Part shown: in pieces, positions 34,067-42,382 of the stretch
How the letters are laid out: each line of letters begins with the position of its first letter
Position numbering within the stretch: position 1 is the stretch's first letter
Assembly (NCBI RefSeq): GCF_028714215.1
Contig: NZ_JAQTMS010000009.1
Coordinates: 1 to 64,000 of the forward strand
DNA length: 64,000 nt
Direction of reading: 5' to 3'
Source of the DNA: Rhodoferax sp.
GTDB lineage: Bacteria > Pseudomonadota > Gammaproteobacteria > Burkholderiales > Burkholderiaceae_C
Notes under the pieces: model-generated
Seen by the model: the letters and a program-made list of their open reading frames with translations, nothing else
Told to the model about the DNA's origin: nothing
Databases searched by the model: none
Program-made: the position numbers and the translations under genes

Positions 34067-34190
34067 ATGTGGATTTCCTATAGCTCCTTCAGCCAATGCG
34101 GCAAAGCCCACAACGAAGATGCAGTGCTGCTCGCCGGCCGCGTGCATCAAGGCAGAGTACGTGAACATGGTGAGGTCGATACGACCCCTG
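34067..34190 (+). pseudogene. N-terminal stump of a PP2C-family phosphatase gene
   Basis: WISYSSFSQCGKAHNEDAVLLAGRV fits the start of PP2C Ser/Thr phosphatases (SxxGxxRxxNEDxxL). After about 27 codons the match ends and the frame runs antisense into the next gene. The rest of the phosphatase gene is missing, which suggests a deletion where the accessory island meets the core genome. Confidence 0.5.
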
Positions 34191-34223
34191 GCCTGACCCC
34201 AGCCAATGGCACTTGGTTCAGAC

Positions 34224-35039
34224 CTAAAACTTCCCGTGCCTGCCACCGCCCGCGGCAAAGCGCAGCGCCCCTTGCAGACCTTCTTCAATGCACTGCTTGC
34301 CGCGCTGCCACTCCTGGTGCAGGGCTTGCGGCAGCGGCAGGTCCCACTGGGCGTAGGCGCTCAGGCGGTCGGCGCGCATGGTTTTTTGCGGAAAGTCGGC
34401 CAGTTGCTGCGCCAATGCCAGCGCAGCCTCCAGCGCCTGGCCGGTGGGCACGACGCGGTTGCACAAACCCATTTGCAACGCCTCGGCTGCTTCCACCTTG
34501 CGCCCGGTCAGGATCAAGTCCATGGCGTGACCCATGCCAATCAGGCGCGGCAGACGCACCGTGCCGCCATCGATCAGCGGCACGCCAAAGCGACGGCAGA
34601 AGACGCCGAAGTAGGCGTCCTGTTCCATCACCCGCATATCGCACCACAGCGCCAGTTCCATGCCGCCGGCCACCGCCGCACCACTGACCGCCGCAATCAC
34701 CGGCTTCGACAACAGCAAGCGCGACGGCCCCATGGGACCCAGCGGACCGGGCGGCACACAGTCTTGCGGTGAAAACTCAAGCCCCAGCAGCGGCCCCGCC
34801 TGATCGGTCTGGGCCTGTTGCGCCAGACGCGCGCCTGCCTGCAAATCCCAGCCGGCGCAAAAGTGGCCATGGGCGCCATGAAACACCGCGACCCGCGCAT
34901 GGTCATCGGCATCGAAGGCCAGAAAGGCGGCATGCAGCGCATGCGCGGTGGCGGCATCGACGGCATTGCGCACATCGGGCCGACTCAAAGTCACCACGCT
35001 GATAGCGCCATGTTGGCGAACTTCAACAGAGTTGTTCAT
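34224..35039 (-). CDS. Enoyl-CoA hydratase/isomerase
   Basis: The start at 35039 (MNNSVEVRQHGAISVVTLSRPDVRNAVDAATAHAL) is typical. 271 residues. Oxyanion-hole parts are GHFCAGWDLQAG and GAAVAGGMELALWCDMRV, followed by FGVFCRRFGVPLIDGGTVRLPRLIG, with an Asp-Gly region where the catalytic acid usually lies. A crotonase-fold enzyme acting on unsaturated acyl-CoA; cytoplasmic. It is divergent from the liv cluster, so both may share a regulatory region at 35040-35171. Confidence 0.88.
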   Translation of the reverse strand: MNNSVEVRQHGAISVVTLSRPDVRNAVDAATAHALHAAFLAFDADDHARVAVFHGAHGHFCAGWDLQAGARLAQQAQTDQAGPLLGLEFSPQDCVPPGPLGPMGPSRLLLSKPVIAAVSGAAVAGGMELALWCDMRVMEQDAYFGVFCRRFGVPLIDGGTVRLPRLIGMGHAMDLILTGRKVEAAEALQMGLCNRVVPTGQALEAALALAQQLADFPQKTMRADRLSAYAQWDLPLPQALHQEWQRGKQCIEEGLQGALRFAAGGGRHGKF

Positions 35040-35171
35040 GACCCATATCATGACGCGTTTTTGCGCTTGTCCGGGTTCACTTGTCACCCGCCTGACACAC
35101 GTCGGTAAAAACCCTGTCAGCCCGAAGCGGGATTGCAGCTATAACCGTTGCACCATGCAACAGGAGAGCAA

Positions 35172-36047
35172 GTGCAGTTTTTACAACTGGTGATCAGCGG
35201 CATCGCGCAAGGGTGCATTTACGGCCTGATTGCGCTGGGCTTTGTGCTCATTTACAAAGCCACCGAGACCGTCAGCTTTGCGCAGGGCGAGCTGATGATG
35301 CTGGGCGCCTTCGGTGGCCTGGCGGCCATGACCATGCTGGGCTTTCCGTACTGGCTGTCGGTGATCAGCACCATCGCCGGCATGGCGCTGTTCGGCGTGC
35401 TGCTGGAGCGCCTGGTGATCCGTCCTATCCTGGGGCAACCGGCGTTTTCGGTCGTCATGCTGACCATCGGCATCGGCTACGTGATACGCGGTCTGATCAC
35501 CATGATTCCCAATATCGGGACCGAGACGCACACCCTGCCGGTGCCTTACAAAGACCAGGTCTGGAATGTGGCCGGACTGGTGCTCAACGTCGAGCAGATG
35601 GTGGTGATTGCCGCCACTGCCGTGCTGTGCCTTCTGCTGTACCTGCTGTTTCGCTACAGCAAGCTGGGCATTGCGATGCAGGCGGCATCGCAAAACCAGT
35701 TGGCCGCCTACTACATGGGTATCCCGGTGAAAAAGCTCAACGGCATCGCCTGGGGACTGGCCGCGGCGGTGGCGGCGATTGCCGGTCTGTTGCTGGCGCC
35801 TATTACTTTTGTGCACGCCAACATGGGTTTTATCGGCCTTAAAGCCTTTCCAGCGGCCGTGGTCGGTGGCTTCAGCAGCTTGCCCGGCGCCATCGTCGGC
35901 GGCCTGCTGATAGGCATTGTGGAATCGCTGTCGGGGTTTTATCTGCCGGATGGTTTCAAGGACACCGCCGCTTACATCGTGGTGCTCATCATGCTGGTCA
36001 TCAAGCCCACCGGCTTGTTCGGTGAGAAGCTCAGGAAAAAAGTCTAA
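35172..36047 (+). CDS. livH: Branched-chain amino acid-type ABC permease LivH
   Basis: GTG 35172 has CAGGAGAG just upstream. 291 residues with eight or so membrane segments. QLVISGIAQGCIYGLIALGFVLIYKATETVSFAQGELMMLGAF is the LivH N-terminal signature, with the EAA-like loop in LGIAMQAASQNQLAAYYMGIPV and a conserved end (IKPTGLFGEKLRKKV). First gene of livH-M-G-F. Despite the name, the substrate may be an aromatic or fatty acid because an acyl-CoA ligase is part of the operon. Confidence 0.92.
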   Translation: MQFLQLVISGIAQGCIYGLIALGFVLIYKATETVSFAQGELMMLGAFGGLAAMTMLGFPYWLSVISTIAGMALFGVLLERLVIRPILGQPAFSVVMLTIGIGYVIRGLITMIPNIGTETHTLPVPYKDQVWNVAGLVLNVEQMVVIAATAVLCLLLYLLFRYSKLGIAMQAASQNQLAAYYMGIPVKKLNGIAWGLAAAVAAIAGLLLAPITFVHANMGFIGLKAFPAAVVGGFSSLPGAIVGGLLIGIVESLSGFYLPDGFKDTAAYIVVLIMLVIKPTGLFGEKLRKKV

Positions 36048-36108
36048 TAACCTTGCGGGACAGACCAAGAATGGCGCAGCCATTTTGCTCTGTCCTCAAC
36101 TGATCAAG

Positions 36109-37185
36109 ATGCGATTCATTTTTAAAACCGACTATGGGCAGGACATCAATCTTGCCAAGCATGGCGGGCACATCTTCTGGTACAGCGCACTGATGCTGGT
36201 TCTGATCGCTGCACCCTGGCTGGTGGCCGAGTACTGGCTGGCACAACTGACTTTTGTGCTGATCTATGCCATCGCCGGCTTGGGGCTGATGCTGCTGGCC
36301 GGCTTTACCGGCCTGTTCTCGCTGGGGCATGCGGCCTTTCTGGGCGTAGGCGCCTACAGCCAGGCGGTGTTGACCAATGCCGGCCTGCCGTTCCCTCTAG
36401 CCTTGGCTTGCGCGGCCGGCCTGTCGGCCGCGGTGGGTGTCGTGGTGGGCTTGCCGGCGCTGCGGGTCAAAGGCATTTACCTGGGCATGGCGACCCTGTC
36501 TTTCGGTTTCATCGTGGAGGAAGTGCTGGCGCGCTGGGAGTCCGTGACCGGCGGCAACGCCGGCATCCACATCAAAAACCCCGCCATTTTGAACTGGACG
36601 CTGAACTCCGGCGAAGAGTTTTATTTTCTTTGTCTGCTGATCACCGTGCTGGCCACGCTGGGCATTCTGAACCTGCTGCGCGCCCCCACCGGCCGCGCTT
36701 TTGTCGCCATTCGGGACTCGGAGATTTCAGCCCAGAGCATGGGCATTCACCTGGCGCGCTACAAGACGCTGTCGTTTGCCTTGTCAGCGGCGCTGGCCGG
36801 CGTCGCCGGCGCCCTGTACGCGCACAAGTTGCAGTTCATTTCACCCGACCAGTTCAACATTCTGCAATCGATAGACCTGCTGCTGATGATCGTGATTGGC
36901 GGTGTCGGCTCGGTCCATGGGGCCTTTCTGGGGGCCATCTTCCTGATCACCATGCCGCAAGTGATCGCCATGATCAAGGACTATTTGCCACCCACCATCG
37001 GCCAGGCGCCCGGCCTGCAAGGCCTGGTCTATGGCGTGGTGCTGGTGGCCTTTGTGCTGTTCGAGCCGCAGGGCTTGTATGGCCGCTGGCTGAAAATCCG
37101 CACCTACATGCAGATGTTCCCGTTCTACCGCAAAGGTATGTTCAAACGGCAGAAATCGTTCCAGAAATCGGACAGGCTGAAATGA
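36109..37185 (+). CDS. livM: Branched-chain amino acid-type ABC permease LivM
   Basis: The start at 36109 (MRFIFKTDYGQDINL) is chosen because the extension to 35917 overlaps livH in another frame. 358 residues with LIYAIAGLGLMLLAGFTGLFSLGHAAFLGVGAY, VKGIYLGMATLSFGFIVEE and the coupling loop GRAFVAIRDSEISAQSMGI. Second permease of the importer. Its stop overlaps the livG start (ATGA). Confidence 0.92.
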   Translation: MRFIFKTDYGQDINLAKHGGHIFWYSALMLVLIAAPWLVAEYWLAQLTFVLIYAIAGLGLMLLAGFTGLFSLGHAAFLGVGAYSQAVLTNAGLPFPLALACAAGLSAAVGVVVGLPALRVKGIYLGMATLSFGFIVEEVLARWESVTGGNAGIHIKNPAILNWTLNSGEEFYFLCLLITVLATLGILNLLRAPTGRAFVAIRDSEISAQSMGIHLARYKTLSFALSAALAGVAGALYAHKLQFISPDQFNILQSIDLLLMIVIGGVGSVHGAFLGAIFLITMPQVIAMIKDYLPPTIGQAPGLQGLVYGVVLVAFVLFEPQGLYGRWLKIRTYMQMFPFYRKGMFKRQKSFQKSDRLK

Positions 37186-38012
37186 CCAATCAGGTACTTC
37201 TCTCGGCCAAAGAACTGGGCGTGCGCTTTGGTGGCGTGCTGGCGGTCAACCGGGTCAGCTTCGATGTCAAACAAGGCGAGGTGTTCACCCTGATAGGCCC
37301 CAACGGCGCCGGCAAGACGACGGTCTTCAATCTGATCAGCCGCATCTACAACCCGACCAGCGGCACCATCGATTACCTGGGGCCGCAAGGCATGCTGTGC
37401 CTGACCGAACAGCCGCCGCAAAACGTGGCGGCGCTGGGTATTGCCCGCACTTTTCAGAACATCGAACTGTTCGAGCACGCCACCGTGCTGCACAACCTGT
37501 TGATCGGCCGCCACACGCAGCGCAAGACCGGACTCTGGCAAGACCTGTTCTTCACCGGGACGGCGCGCGCGGCCGAACTGCATGCGCGCGAAAAGGCCGA
37601 GGAAGTGATCGAGTTTCTCGATCTGCAACATCATCGCGACGCCATGGTGGCCGGCCTGCCCTATGGCGTGCGCAAGGTGGTCGAGATGGCGCGGGCCTTG
37701 TGCACGGAGCCGAAACTGCTGTTGCTCGATGAGCCTTCCTCGGGCCTGAATGTGGAGGAAACCGAAGACATGGCGTTCTGGATTGCCGACATCAAGAACG
37801 ACCTGGGCATCACGGTGCTGATGGTGGAACACGACATGACACTGGTCTCCAAGGTCTCGGACCGGGTACTGGCCATGAACCAGGGCGAAGTGCTGGCGAT
37901 GGGCACGCCGCGCGAGGTGCAAAACAACCCCGCGGTGATCGAGGCCTATCTGGGCTCGGTCGACGACGTCACTTCCCTGCGCCGGCAAACCACCCCGGAG
38001 GCGGCAGCATGA
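37182..38012 (+). CDS. livG: Branched-chain amino acid-type ABC ATPase LivG
   Basis: 276 residues. Walker A GPNGAGKTTVFNL, Q-loop region ARTFQNIELF, signature replaced by GLPYGVRKVVEMARAL as usual in LivG, Walker B LLLLDEPSSGL, switch His in MVEHDM. The C-terminus runs into a repeat element (AGCGTGGGGG type) that separates it from livF. It energises the permease pair on the cytoplasmic side. Confidence 0.93.
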   Translation: MTNQVLLSAKELGVRFGGVLAVNRVSFDVKQGEVFTLIGPNGAGKTTVFNLISRIYNPTSGTIDYLGPQGMLCLTEQPPQNVAALGIARTFQNIELFEHATVLHNLLIGRHTQRKTGLWQDLFFTGTARAAELHAREKAEEVIEFLDLQHHRDAMVAGLPYGVRKVVEMARALCTEPKLLLLDEPSSGLNVEETEDMAFWIADIKNDLGITVLMVEHDMTLVSKVSDRVLAMNQGEVLAMGTPREVQNNPAVIEAYLGSVDDVTSLRRQTTPEAAA

Positions 38013-38018
38013 GCGCCG

Positions 38019-38094
38019 CGCCGGGCCGCCCCAAGCAAGCTCGCGCCCCCTCGGGGGGCAGCGCAGTACGCGCAGCGACAAGCGTGGGGGCATC
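38019..38094 (+). repeat. CCCCAAGC...GCCCCCTCGGGGGGC...AGCGTGGGGG repeat, copy 1
   Basis: The stretch GCCCCAAGCAAGCTCGCGCCCCCTCGGGGGGCAGCGCAGTACGCGCAGCGACAAGCGTGGGGG fills the livG-livF gap. A closely similar element lies at 57150-57222 between an SDR and a thioesterase gene. The inner GCCCCCTCGGGGGGC is a strong hairpin and the ends (CCCCAAGC / GCGTGGGG) are roughly complementary. I recall this as a common intergenic element of Comamonadaceae. Inside an operon it may tune distal expression. Confidence 0.75.
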
Positions 38095-38892
38095 ATGAAC
38101 CTGAATCAGCCCCCGGTCAGCGATCAGCCGGTGCTCAAGCTGCTCAACGTCGAGAGCGCCTACGGCCCGATCAAGGCGATACGCGGCGTCAGCCTGCAGG
38201 TGCGGCGCGGCGAGATTGCGACCGTGCTGGGCTCCAACGGCGCCGGCAAGACCACCATCCTGAAAACCATCTCCGGCATCATCGATCCGCGCAAGGGCTC
38301 GATCGAGTTCAAGGGCAGCGACATCACGGCGCAAGACCCGGCCTTCATCGTGCAGCAGGGCTTGAGCCATGTGCCCGAGGGGCGCGAGGTGTTCCCGCTG
38401 CTGAGCGTGCGCGACAACCTGCTGATGGGCGCCTACACGCGCAAGGACCGCGACGGCGTCGCCAGGGACATCGAAGCGGTGTATGCCTACTTTCCGATCC
38501 TGCGCGAACGCAGCGCGCAGGACGCCGGCCTGCTGTCGGGCGGGCAGCAGCAAATGCTGGCGATCTCGCGCGCCCTGATGGCCGACCCGGTGCTGATGCT
38601 GCTGGACGAACCCAGCCTGGGAATTTCGCCCAAGCTGACCAAGGAAATCTTCGAGATCGTGGTGCGCATCAACCGCGACCGCGGCACCACCATTTTGCTG
38701 GTGGAGCAAAACGCCAACATGGCGCTCAACGCTTCCGATTACGGCTACGTACTGGAGAACGGCCGCATCGTGATGGAAGACAGCTGCGCCCGCCTGCGCG
38801 AAAAAGACGACATCAAGGAGTTCTACCTGGGGCTCAAGGAAGACGGCGTGCGCGGCGAGCGGCGCTGGAAAAAGAAAAAAACCTGGAGATAG
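38095..38892 (+). CDS. livF: Branched-chain amino acid-type ABC ATPase LivF
   Basis: 265 residues. Walker A GSNGAGKTTILK, signature LLSGGQQQMLAISRAL, Walker B LMLLDEPSLGI, switch region LLVEQNANMAL. It pairs with LivG. The C-terminal extension (KEDGVRGERRWKKKKTWR) is basic. It starts right after the CCCCAAGC-type repeat with no clear Shine-Dalgarno except the G-run (GTGGGGGC) of the repeat itself, so the repeat may supply its ribosome site. Confidence 0.93.
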   Translation: MNLNQPPVSDQPVLKLLNVESAYGPIKAIRGVSLQVRRGEIATVLGSNGAGKTTILKTISGIIDPRKGSIEFKGSDITAQDPAFIVQQGLSHVPEGREVFPLLSVRDNLLMGAYTRKDRDGVARDIEAVYAYFPILRERSAQDAGLLSGGQQQMLAISRALMADPVLMLLDEPSLGISPKLTKEIFEIVVRINRDRGTTILLVEQNANMALNASDYGYVLENGRIVMEDSCARLREKDDIKEFYLGLKEDGVRGERRWKKKKTWR

Positions 38893-38895
38893 CAA

Positions 38896-39050
38896 TTGAC
38901 ACCGTCATCCCAGACCCACTGCTTGTTGTCCCGGCTTACTGTTGTCATCCCGGACCCTCTGCTTGTCAACCCGGCGTTACTGCTTGTCATCCCGGACTCG
39001 ATCCGGGATCCATGGATTGCGGGTCAGGCCCGCAATGACAGGAAGCAGGT
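38896..39050 (-). repeat. Degenerate GTCATCCCGGAC repeat cluster
   Basis: Four partial copies of GTCATCCCGGAC or GTTGTCCCGGC follow one another, ending in the palindromic unit GTCATCCCGGACTCGATCCGGGATCCATGGATTGCGGGTCAGGCCCGCAATGAC. The last part is the same family as the in-frame insertion in the ABC exporter gene at 20848. On the minus strand it would read CHCGPDPQSMDPG. It fills the gap between livF and the acyl-CoA ligase. Confidence 0.75.
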
Positions 39051-39056
39051 GCGCCC

Positions 39057-40913
39057 ATGAGTAATCTGTGGGACCTCAGCGACATCCGTCCTAATCTGGA
39101 CATCGTGCTGGCCGGCGAGACCATTCCGGCGCTGTTCTGGAATGGCGTCAAGCAACGCGGTCCGGCGGTCTGGATGCGCCAGAAACATCTGGGCATCTGG
39201 CGTAGCTGGAGCTGGGATCAGACCGCGCAAGCGGTGCGCGAGATTGCCGGCGGCCTGCTGAGCCTGGGCTTTGCCCGGGGTGAATGCGCCTCCATTCTGG
39301 CCAACACGGTGGTCGAATGGGTCTGGGCCGATCTGGCGGTGCTGTCCTGCGGTGGCGTCTCCAACGGCATCTACCCGACCGATGCTGCCTCGCAGGTGCA
39401 CTACCTGTGCCAGGACTCGCGCACCAGCATCTTGTTTGTGGAAGACGACGAGCAACTGGACAAGGCGCTGGAAGTGCGCGAGCAGTTGCCCGGTCTGCGC
39501 AAAATTGTGGTCTTCGACATGGAGGGGCTGCACCAGCTGAGCGACCCCGGCGTCATCAGTCTGGATGATTTGCGCAAGTTGGGGCTGGCCTATCTGGCGC
39601 AGCATCCGGATGAGTTGCAACAACGCATCGACGCTTGCCGGCCGGAAGACCTGGCGATTCTGGTCTACACCTCCGGCACCACCGGCAAGCCCAAGGGCGC
39701 CATGCACTTGCACGCCGGGCTGGTCTACACCGTGCGCGGCTTCAACACACTGATCGCGCAGGATGAGCAGGACGAGCGCATGTGCTTCCTGCCGCTGTGC
39801 CACATTGCCGAGCGCATGGGCGGTGAGTACTTTGCCCTCTACACCGGCACCAAGCTGAACTTTGTGGAAAACCCGGAGACCATCCCCGAGAACGTGCGCG
39901 AGATCGCGCCCACCGTGTTTACCGCGGTGCCGCGGGTCTGGGAGAAGTTCTATTCGGGCGTCATGATTTCGCTGAAGGAAGCCGGCGCCGTGCAGCAAGC
40001 CGCCTACGCCTGGGGCATAAGCGTGGGCACCGCAATTGCCAACCAAGTGCTGGCCGGGCAGCCGGTCAGCGGCTGGCTCAAGCTCAAGTTCAAGGTGGCG
40101 CAGTGGCTGGCGCTGAACAATGTGCGCAAGCTGATCGGCATCCACCGCGCCCGCTTTCTGGTGACCGGTGCGGCGCCGATCTCGCCGGACTTGGTGCGCT
40201 GGTACCTGGCGCTGGGCGTGCCGATGCTGGAGGTGTGGGGCATGACGGAGACCTGTGGTGGCTCCACCGGCGTGCCGGCCGACAAGATGAAGCCGGGCTC
40301 CATCGGACCGGCCGCCAGCTTCAATGAAGTCCGGCTCGACCCGGCCAGCGGCGAGATTCTGGTGCGCGGCAAGAACGTCTTTGCCGGCTACCTGAACCTG
40401 CCGGAAAAAACCGCCGAGGCGATTGATGCGGACGGCTGGCTGCACACCGGCGATGTCGGCGTGGTGGATGCGGACGGCTACTTCCGCATCACCGACCGCA
40501 TGAAGGACATCATCATCACCGCCGGCGGCAAGAACATCACGCCCAGCGAGCTGGAAAACGACCTGAAGTTTTCGCCCTACATCACCGACGCCGTGGTGAT
40601 AGGCGACAAGCGACCGTATCTGACCGCCATCATCATGATCGACCAGGAAAACGTGGAGAAGTTCGCCCAGGACCAGGACGTGCCTTTCGGCAACTACGCG
40701 TCGCTGACCCGCAGCCCGGAAGTGCAGGCGCTGATCCAGGCCGACCTGGATCGCGTTAACAAGAAGTTTGCCCGCGTCGAACAGATCAAGAAGTTTTTCC
40801 TGCTGGAGAACCAGTTGACGGCGGAAGACGAAGAACTGACCCCCACCATGAAGCTCAAGCGTAAACTGGTGGAAAAGAAGTATGCCGCCCAGATCGAGGC
40901 CATGTACCGTTGA
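39057..40913 (+). CDS. Long-chain acyl-CoA/aryl-CoA ligase (AMP-forming)
   Basis: 618 residues. AMP-binding motif LVYTSGTTGKPKGAM, the second core motif VWGMTETCGGS, GWLHTGDVG and hinge region RITDRMKDIIITAGGKNITPSELE with the downstream catalytic-lysine region. It resembles eukaryotic-type long-chain acyl-CoA synthetases. It activates a carboxylic acid to its CoA thioester at the inner face of the membrane. Lying between livF and the binding-protein gene, it most likely traps the imported substrate. Confidence 0.9.
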   Translation: MSNLWDLSDIRPNLDIVLAGETIPALFWNGVKQRGPAVWMRQKHLGIWRSWSWDQTAQAVREIAGGLLSLGFARGECASILANTVVEWVWADLAVLSCGGVSNGIYPTDAASQVHYLCQDSRTSILFVEDDEQLDKALEVREQLPGLRKIVVFDMEGLHQLSDPGVISLDDLRKLGLAYLAQHPDELQQRIDACRPEDLAILVYTSGTTGKPKGAMHLHAGLVYTVRGFNTLIAQDEQDERMCFLPLCHIAERMGGEYFALYTGTKLNFVENPETIPENVREIAPTVFTAVPRVWEKFYSGVMISLKEAGAVQQAAYAWGISVGTAIANQVLAGQPVSGWLKLKFKVAQWLALNNVRKLIGIHRARFLVTGAAPISPDLVRWYLALGVPMLEVWGMTETCGGSTGVPADKMKPGSIGPAASFNEVRLDPASGEILVRGKNVFAGYLNLPEKTAEAIDADGWLHTGDVGVVDADGYFRITDRMKDIIITAGGKNITPSELENDLKFSPYITDAVVIGDKRPYLTAIIMIDQENVEKFAQDQDVPFGNYASLTRSPEVQALIQADLDRVNKKFARVEQIKKFFLLENQLTAEDEELTPTMKLKRKLVEKKYAAQIEAMYR

Positions 40914-40930
40914 TTTTTTTAAGGAGACAG

Positions 40931-42112
40931 ATGATGAAGACACGTTCAGTCATAGCACTCGCTACCCTCGCCTTTTCGGCCAACGTCTGGTGCGCCCAGC
41001 AGGGCGTCAGCGACACCGAGATCGTGCTGGGATCGATCCAGGATCTGTCGGGTCCGCTGGCCGGCTTCGGCAAGCAGGACCGCTTGGGCATGATGCTGGC
41101 GGTGGACGAGATCAACGAGCAGGGCGGCATCAACGGCCGCAAGATTCGGCTGATCGTGGAAGACTCCGGCTACGACCCCAAGAAGGCCGTGCTGGCGGCG
41201 CAGAAGCTGGTCAATCAGGACAAGATTTTCATGATGATGGGCCACATCGGCACGGCGCAGAACATGGCCGCGATGCCGGTCCAGTTCGAGAAGAACGTGA
41301 TCAACTTCTTCCCGGTGACGGCGGCGCGCGAAATGTACGAGCCGTTCCACCGGCTCAAGTATTCTTTTGCCGCCACCTACTTCGACCAGATGCGCCGCGC
41401 CGTGCCGCAGATGGTGAAGGACAAGGGCCTCAAGAAGGTCTGCACCATCTACCAGGATGACGATTTCGGGCTGGAAGTGCTGCGCGGTGGTGAGGCGGGC
41501 CTGAAAACCATCAACATGGACTACGCCGAAAAGACCTCGTTCAAGCGCGGCTCCACCGACTTTTCATCGCAGGTGGCGAAGATGAAGGCGGCCGGCTGCG
41601 AACTGGTGGTGCTGGGCACCATCATCCGCGAGACCATTGGCACCATTGCCGAGTCGCGCAAGACCGGTTTCAACCCGGTGTTTCTGGGTTCCAGTGCCGC
41701 CTACACCGACCTGATCCACAAACTGGGCGGCAAGGCGATGGACGGCTTGTACGCCATGATGACGGTGCAAAACCCCTACACCGACGAGACCTCGCCGGCG
41801 ATACGCTTCTGGGCCAACAAGTACAAGACCAAGTTCAACGAAGACCCGGCCGTGTTCTCGGTCTACGGCTACGTCATCATCAACACCTTCGCCAATGCCG
41901 CCACCAAGGCCGGCAAGAACCTGACCACCGACAGCTTCATCAAGGTGATGGACACGCTGAGCATCCCGACCGACATCTTCGGCAGCGCGCCAGCCACCTT
42001 CTCGCCCACCAAACGCCTGGGCAGCGACGCCTCGCGCCTGTCGCAGATTCAAAACGGCAAGTGGAAGGTGGTGGGGCCGTACATCGACGATGCACCGCCG
42101 GCCAAGAAGTAG
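40931..42112 (+). CDS. Periplasmic substrate-binding protein of the Liv-type importer
   Basis: ATG 40931 (MMKTRSVIALATLAF) has AAGGAGACAG upstream and a signal peptide ending near WCAQQ. 393 residues: GVSDTEIVLGSIQDLSGPLAGFGKQDRLGMMLAVDEINEQGGINGRKIRL is the type I periplasmic-binding fold of LivJ-like proteins. YQDDDFGLEVLRGGEAGL and FSVYGYVIINTFANA are conserved. It delivers the unknown acid to LivHM. It is the last gene of the transporter cluster. Confidence 0.9.
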   Translation: MMKTRSVIALATLAFSANVWCAQQGVSDTEIVLGSIQDLSGPLAGFGKQDRLGMMLAVDEINEQGGINGRKIRLIVEDSGYDPKKAVLAAQKLVNQDKIFMMMGHIGTAQNMAAMPVQFEKNVINFFPVTAAREMYEPFHRLKYSFAATYFDQMRRAVPQMVKDKGLKKVCTIYQDDDFGLEVLRGGEAGLKTINMDYAEKTSFKRGSTDFSSQVAKMKAAGCELVVLGTIIRETIGTIAESRKTGFNPVFLGSSAAYTDLIHKLGGKAMDGLYAMMTVQNPYTDETSPAIRFWANKYKTKFNEDPAVFSVYGYVIINTFANAATKAGKNLTTDSFIKVMDTLSIPTDIFGSAPATFSPTKRLGSDASRLSQIQNGKWKVVGPYIDDAPPAKK

Positions 42113-42382
42113 ATCACCCGGCCGCTGACCAAATTTCGCCAGGATAGGCGACAGGGTTGAAAGGGAGGCAAATGACTTCGGTCTTTTGGAAATGTGGCTG
42201 TAGACCAAGGCAGTATGTGCTGCCTTGTCGTCAGATGAGTCATCAGTACCTGAACTCGGATTTCGGGTATGTCCCGGCGGATAAACTGGCTTGCCGGGAT
42301 ATCCAACGATCTACATCACGTAGGCGTCATAGGCCAACGTCCTGGCGAGGCAGCCGAAATCCGAAAACCACAGAAAGATACG
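42113..42382. other. Gap between the liv cluster and the second accessory patch
   Basis: A 74-codon frame from 42172 (ATG after AAAGGGAGG) encodes a Cys-rich peptide starting MTSVFWKCGCRPRQYVLPC and overlaps the start of the DUF4062 gene. The ribosome site is good, but composition and overlap leave it doubtful; I do not call it a gene. Nothing else is evident. Confidence 0.35.

Noticed and set aside
24437-34223. tRNA-associated integrative element
   Set aside because: No tRNA gene, integrase or direct repeats could be found at either edge of the island.
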